This document shows positions 62,058 to 64,000 of a stretch of DNA of 64,000 bases, piece by piece; positions within the stretch are counted from its first letter, which is position 1, and each line of letters begins with the position of its first letter. Made by a program: the position numbers and the translations under genes. Under the pieces are notes generated by a model, which saw nothing but the letters and a program-made list of their open reading frames with translations, had not been told where the DNA came from and ran no database searches. Source of the DNA: CAZSDU01 sp964605775 (GTDB lineage Bacteria > Bacteroidota > Bacteroidia > Bacteroidales > FEN-979); assembly GCA_964605775.1 (NCBI GenBank), contig CAZSDU010000009.1:28079-92078 (forward strand), given 5' to 3'.

Positions 62058-63542
62058 TCAGAGCTTACGGATTTTATTCATGAGATATTCTAGTCCGAGT
62101 ATTTCCCCGCAGCTTGACACAGCGCCTATGGTGACGCCCAGGGCTCCATGCAAGCCTGTATTTTGTCCTGTAAAGAACAGTCCGGGAACTTTTGTTTTTG
62201 GTAAAACAGTAGTCAGGAGGGAATGGTTACAATCTTTCCTGATCCCATAGAGTGAACCTTCGGGTGTGCCGGTATAATCGCGGTAAGTCAGCGGGGTTGA
62301 AGCTTCAGTAAAAGCAATGCAGTTCATGAATCCCGGAAATTTTTTTTCTACCAGTTTCAGTAATTTTTCCGTACGACTTGATTTAAATGCAAGGTATTCA
62401 TCTCCTCTTTGGCCAAGGCGGGAATGCTCCCATTTTTTAACTTCAGAAAACTGCATATAGGTGAGTACAATGGCAGTCCGGGCATAGGTTTCTGAGGGGT
62501 CATGCAGAGGGGTATAGAGCAGAAAATGCCGGGGCCATTTTTCCTGACATGAAGATTCCGATGTCCATACATTTTCATCGGAGAAATAGTGGATATTGTG
62601 GTTAAGGTAAGGAAAGCTTCCCGGTTTAAAGACGAGGTAGAGGATGAAGGAAGAAACGGTGCTTTCAAGGTTCAGCAACCTTTGTGTATAGGATTTTTTC
62701 AGAAGGCCGGGGGCGAGAATGCCGACGGCCGATGAGGGATGTATTCCCGAAATCAATATCCGGGAAAAAAATGTATCCCTGTCCTGGGTTTGAATCCGGA
62801 ATTCCTGGTCATTCTTATCTGCCCGGATAACTTCCTTACCCGTGAGCACGCTTCCACCCATATTCCGGATGCCATGAATGAGTATTTCAGCAATCTGACG
62901 GCTTCCGTTGACCAACCTCCAGGCGCTGGAGATGAAGGAATGATTGATCAAAGCAGCAATATACAAGGGCGTTCTTGATGGATCACCCGCATAGAGGAAG
63001 TTGTTCCCGGCAAGCACGCCGGCAAGTTTGGGGTCAGCAGTGAGGCCGGAAAAAAAATGATGGGCGTTTTGCGAACGCTGAACTTCGCCGGGGTACATCC
63101 CGGCAAATTCAAGGTTATATAATGGAAAGGATTTGCTGATTTGCTGGATCCGGTCAATGAAAGCAACGATGGATTTCTTTTCAGACGGAAAAAACGGGGC
63201 CAGGCGTTCAATGTAATGATGGAAGCCCTGTGCCAGGGGATAATCATGCTTACCAAGGCTGATGATATCAAAACCATCGAGGTCCATCTGATGGATTTTC
63301 AGTTTATCGGTGAGACCGGCGAATTTCCAGTAACGGTATAGTGTTTGACCCTCTGCCATGCTTCCGATATAGTGCATCCCGGTATCAAAAGCATGTCCAT
63401 GTCTTGTGAAATTCTGGAGATTTCCTCCCGGCTGGGAATGTTTTTCAAGGATTCCGACGGAGAGGCCTTCCCGGCTGAGGATGTATCCGCAAAGCAGGCT
63501 GCCGAGGCCGCTCCCGATGATGGTGATATCAAATTTGCTCAT
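62058..63542 (-). CDS. FAD-dependent oxidoreductase, phytoene desaturase/retinol saturase-like
   Basis: A 494-residue flavoprotein. The dinucleotide-binding motif is ITIIGSGLGSLLCGYILSREG, immediately followed by the CrtI-type GILEKHSQPGGNLQNFTRHG and the FDTGMHYIGS segment. The C-terminal flavin motif is LFFTGQNTGLHGALGVTIGA. The proteins of this group saturate, desaturate or isomerise polyene chains (CrtISO, retinol saturase). It is the first gene of the biosynthetic operon and may act on a polyene or acyl chain. A TACCTTTG element lies just upstream, so the transcript would have almost no leader. Confidence 0.9.
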   Translation of the reverse strand: MSKFDITIIGSGLGSLLCGYILSREGLSVGILEKHSQPGGNLQNFTRHGHAFDTGMHYIGSMAEGQTLYRYWKFAGLTDKLKIHQMDLDGFDIISLGKHDYPLAQGFHHYIERLAPFFPSEKKSIVAFIDRIQQISKSFPLYNLEFAGMYPGEVQRSQNAHHFFSGLTADPKLAGVLAGNNFLYAGDPSRTPLYIAALINHSFISSAWRLVNGSRQIAEILIHGIRNMGGSVLTGKEVIRADKNDQEFRIQTQDRDTFFSRILISGIHPSSAVGILAPGLLKKSYTQRLLNLESTVSSFILYLVFKPGSFPYLNHNIHYFSDENVWTSESSCQEKWPRHFLLYTPLHDPSETYARTAIVLTYMQFSEVKKWEHSRLGQRGDEYLAFKSSRTEKLLKLVEKKFPGFMNCIAFTEASTPLTYRDYTGTPEGSLYGIRKDCNHSLLTTVLPKTKVPGLFFTGQNTGLHGALGVTIGAVSSCGEILGLEYLMNKIRKL

Positions 63543-63549
63543 GGTTTTG

Positions 63550-63557
63550 CAAAGGTA
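63550..63557 (-). promoter_or_regulatory. Promoter -7 element of the biosynthetic operon
   Basis: TACCTTTG on the minus strand, 7 bases before the ATG at 63542, matches TAnnTTTG. The -33 position falls in the GC-rich repeat region and has no TTG. The transcript would start next to the ATG. Confidence 0.4.
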
Positions 63558-63579
63558 GGAAAATTACCCACCCCCCTGG

Positions 63580-63751
63580 CCCCCCTCCCTATGAATAGGG
63601 AGGGGGGGGAGTCACCTCACCCCCCCGTCCTTTCCCTGTGGGGAGGCACCTCACCCCCCGGCCTTTCCCTGTGGGGAGTCACCTCACCCCCCGGCCTTTC
63701 CCTGTGGGGAGTCACCTCACCCCCCGGCCCCCTCTCCTGAAGGAGAGGGGG
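63580..63751. repeat. GC-rich array of about 33-bp tandem repeats flanked by perfect hairpins
   Basis: Three units of 34, 33 and 33 bp begin at 63611, 63645 and 63678, followed by the start of a fourth at 63711. Each starts GTCACCTCACCCCCCGGCC and ends in TTTCCCTGTGGGGA. They are flanked by a 13-bp hairpin (63580-63607) with arms CCCTAT/ATAGGG and flanking C/G runs, and an 11-bp hairpin (63728-63751) with arms CTCTCCT/AGGAGAG. The surrounding 356 bases (63543-63898) have no gene I can support. The composition is far from the rest of the window. It resembles the intergenic C/G-rich hairpin repeats seen in some Bacteroidota, in a partly decayed or expanded form. Confidence 0.85.
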
Positions 63752-63784
63752 GGGGCAGTTGGTTGGGGAATGACAGTCTGGCAG

Positions 63785-63820
63785 AAAAAAAGCCGGAATC
63801 GGGTGGATTTCCGGCTTTTT
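63785..63820 (-). terminator. Strong intrinsic terminator of the right-edge gene
   Basis: AAAAAGCCGGAA (63787-63798) and TTCCGGCTTTTT (63809-63820) form a perfect 12-bp stem with a 10-base loop. Both sides carry A/T tracts, so it can stop transcription in either direction; the minus-strand gene ending at 63899 is the obvious client. Confidence 0.85.
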
Positions 63821-63853
63821 ATCCTTCGCTCATCCTTCGCTTAAGGTTCGCTT
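63821..63853. repeat. Three 11-bp direct repeats
   Basis: ATCCTTCGCTC, ATCCTTCGCTT and the diverged AAGGTTCGCTT stand head to tail just downstream of the right-edge gene's stop codon and before its terminator. They lie in non-coding sequence. Confidence 0.6.
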
Positions 63854-63898
63854 GAGGTAAAGGGTAGGGATGAGGAGGGGGTGGGTATTGAGCCAGGA

Positions 63899-64000
63899 TT
63901 ATACCTGCTGAACGGATTCGGCGAGGTGTCCCGGGACATCGCTTGCCCGGATCACGATTTTCTGACCCTGGGCAGATTCGCGGCTGGTGTTGGTGGTATA
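63899..64000 (-). CDS. Partial CDS, C-terminus of an unidentified protein
   Basis: The frame is open from the window's right edge to a TAA at 63899, giving the last 33 residues: YTTNTSRESAQGQKIVIRAS then DVPGHLAESVQQV. Codon use looks normal. A terminator follows at 63785-63820. The family cannot be recognised from this fragment, and a real gene continues outside the window. Confidence 0.5.
   Translation of the reverse strand, partial: YTTNTSRESAQGQKIVIRASDVPGHLAESVQQV

Noticed and set aside
48152..63542. A complete flexirubin or aryl polyene cluster
   Set aside because: Some genes (LpxL-like, ACP, CrtI-like, O-methyltransferase) fit, but there is no ketosynthase, dehydratase or ammonia-lyase gene in the window, and the operon start and end appear to be inside it.
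63608..63720. CRISPR array
   Set aside because: Units are contiguous repeats with no unique spacers between them; no cas genes nearby.
63345..63844. Plus-strand protein genes through the GC-rich repeat island
   Set aside because: Low-complexity repeated translation, no start signal, and the frames overlap the certain oxidoreductase gene or the repeat array.

Overview
The window reads as a chromosomal segment of a member of the Bacteroidota, probably class Bacteroidia. The evidence is several type IX secretion (T9SS) cargo proteins with type A or type B C-terminal sorting domains, a PorP/SprF protein, a GldI-like lipoprotein next to a DHH phosphoesterase, a DUF4301 protein, and many gene starts preceded by the Bacteroidota -7 promoter element TAnnTTTG. 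Base composition is moderately AT-rich. I saw no rRNA, tRNA, CRISPR array, transposase or phage gene.

Layout. (1) 1-13.4 kb: a mixed region with DUF4301, a secreted subtilase, an FkbM methyltransferase, a small XRE regulator, nucleoside diphosphate kinase, NrnA-like DHH phosphoesterase, GldI-like and triple-FKBP lipoproteins, then a compact operon of T9SS type B protein, PorP/SprF and a 1013-residue T9SS type A protein. (2) 13.4-38.2 kb: a large polysaccharide locus, almost all on the minus strand. Read in the direction of transcription it has a receiver protein, a receiver-fused sugar transferase, a short TolC-like protein, a Wzz-like protein with a LysM domain and a degenerate tyrosine-kinase-like ATPase, Wzx flippase, Wzy/WaaL-like polymerase, nine glycosyltransferases, methyltransferases, a hexapeptide acyltransferase (opposite strand), a T9SS-exported beta-helix protein and two hybrid histidine kinases. 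(3) 38.3-45.7 kb: a housekeeping block with mutL, two rhomboid proteases, an EEP-family phosphatase/nuclease and uvrB, plus a DUF6580 membrane protein. (4) 45.8-48.1 kb: an amidohydrolase lipoprotein and a small secreted protein.

(5) 48.15-63.54 kb: the most unusual part, a run of 14 minus-strand genes with tiny gaps or overlaps that looks like one biosynthetic operon. It has a CrtI/retinol-saturase-like oxidoreductase, a C45-type autoproteolytic acyltransferase/hydrolase, a B12-binding radical SAM enzyme, an unknown protein, a TonB-dependent receptor, an LpxL-like acyltransferase, an O-methyltransferase, an ABC-2 permease without an ATPase, a small HTH-like protein, a BtrH-like transferase, an acyl carrier protein, a sulfotransferase, an outer-membrane barrel and a PaaK-like adenylating ligase. 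This suggests a carrier-bound acyl or aryl acid that is activated, transferred to an acceptor, methylated, sulfated and exported to the envelope. There is no ketosynthase in the window, so it does not match a complete flexirubin or aryl polyene cluster. The product is unknown.

The right edge (63.56-63.9 kb) is non-coding: a GC-rich array of about 33-bp repeats flanked by perfect hairpins, just upstream of the biosynthetic operon promoter, then a strong terminator and three 11-bp direct repeats. Partial genes run off both ends.

No searches were run. Function calls rest on recognised motifs, and gene starts were adjusted where signal peptides, promoters or overlaps favoured an internal start.
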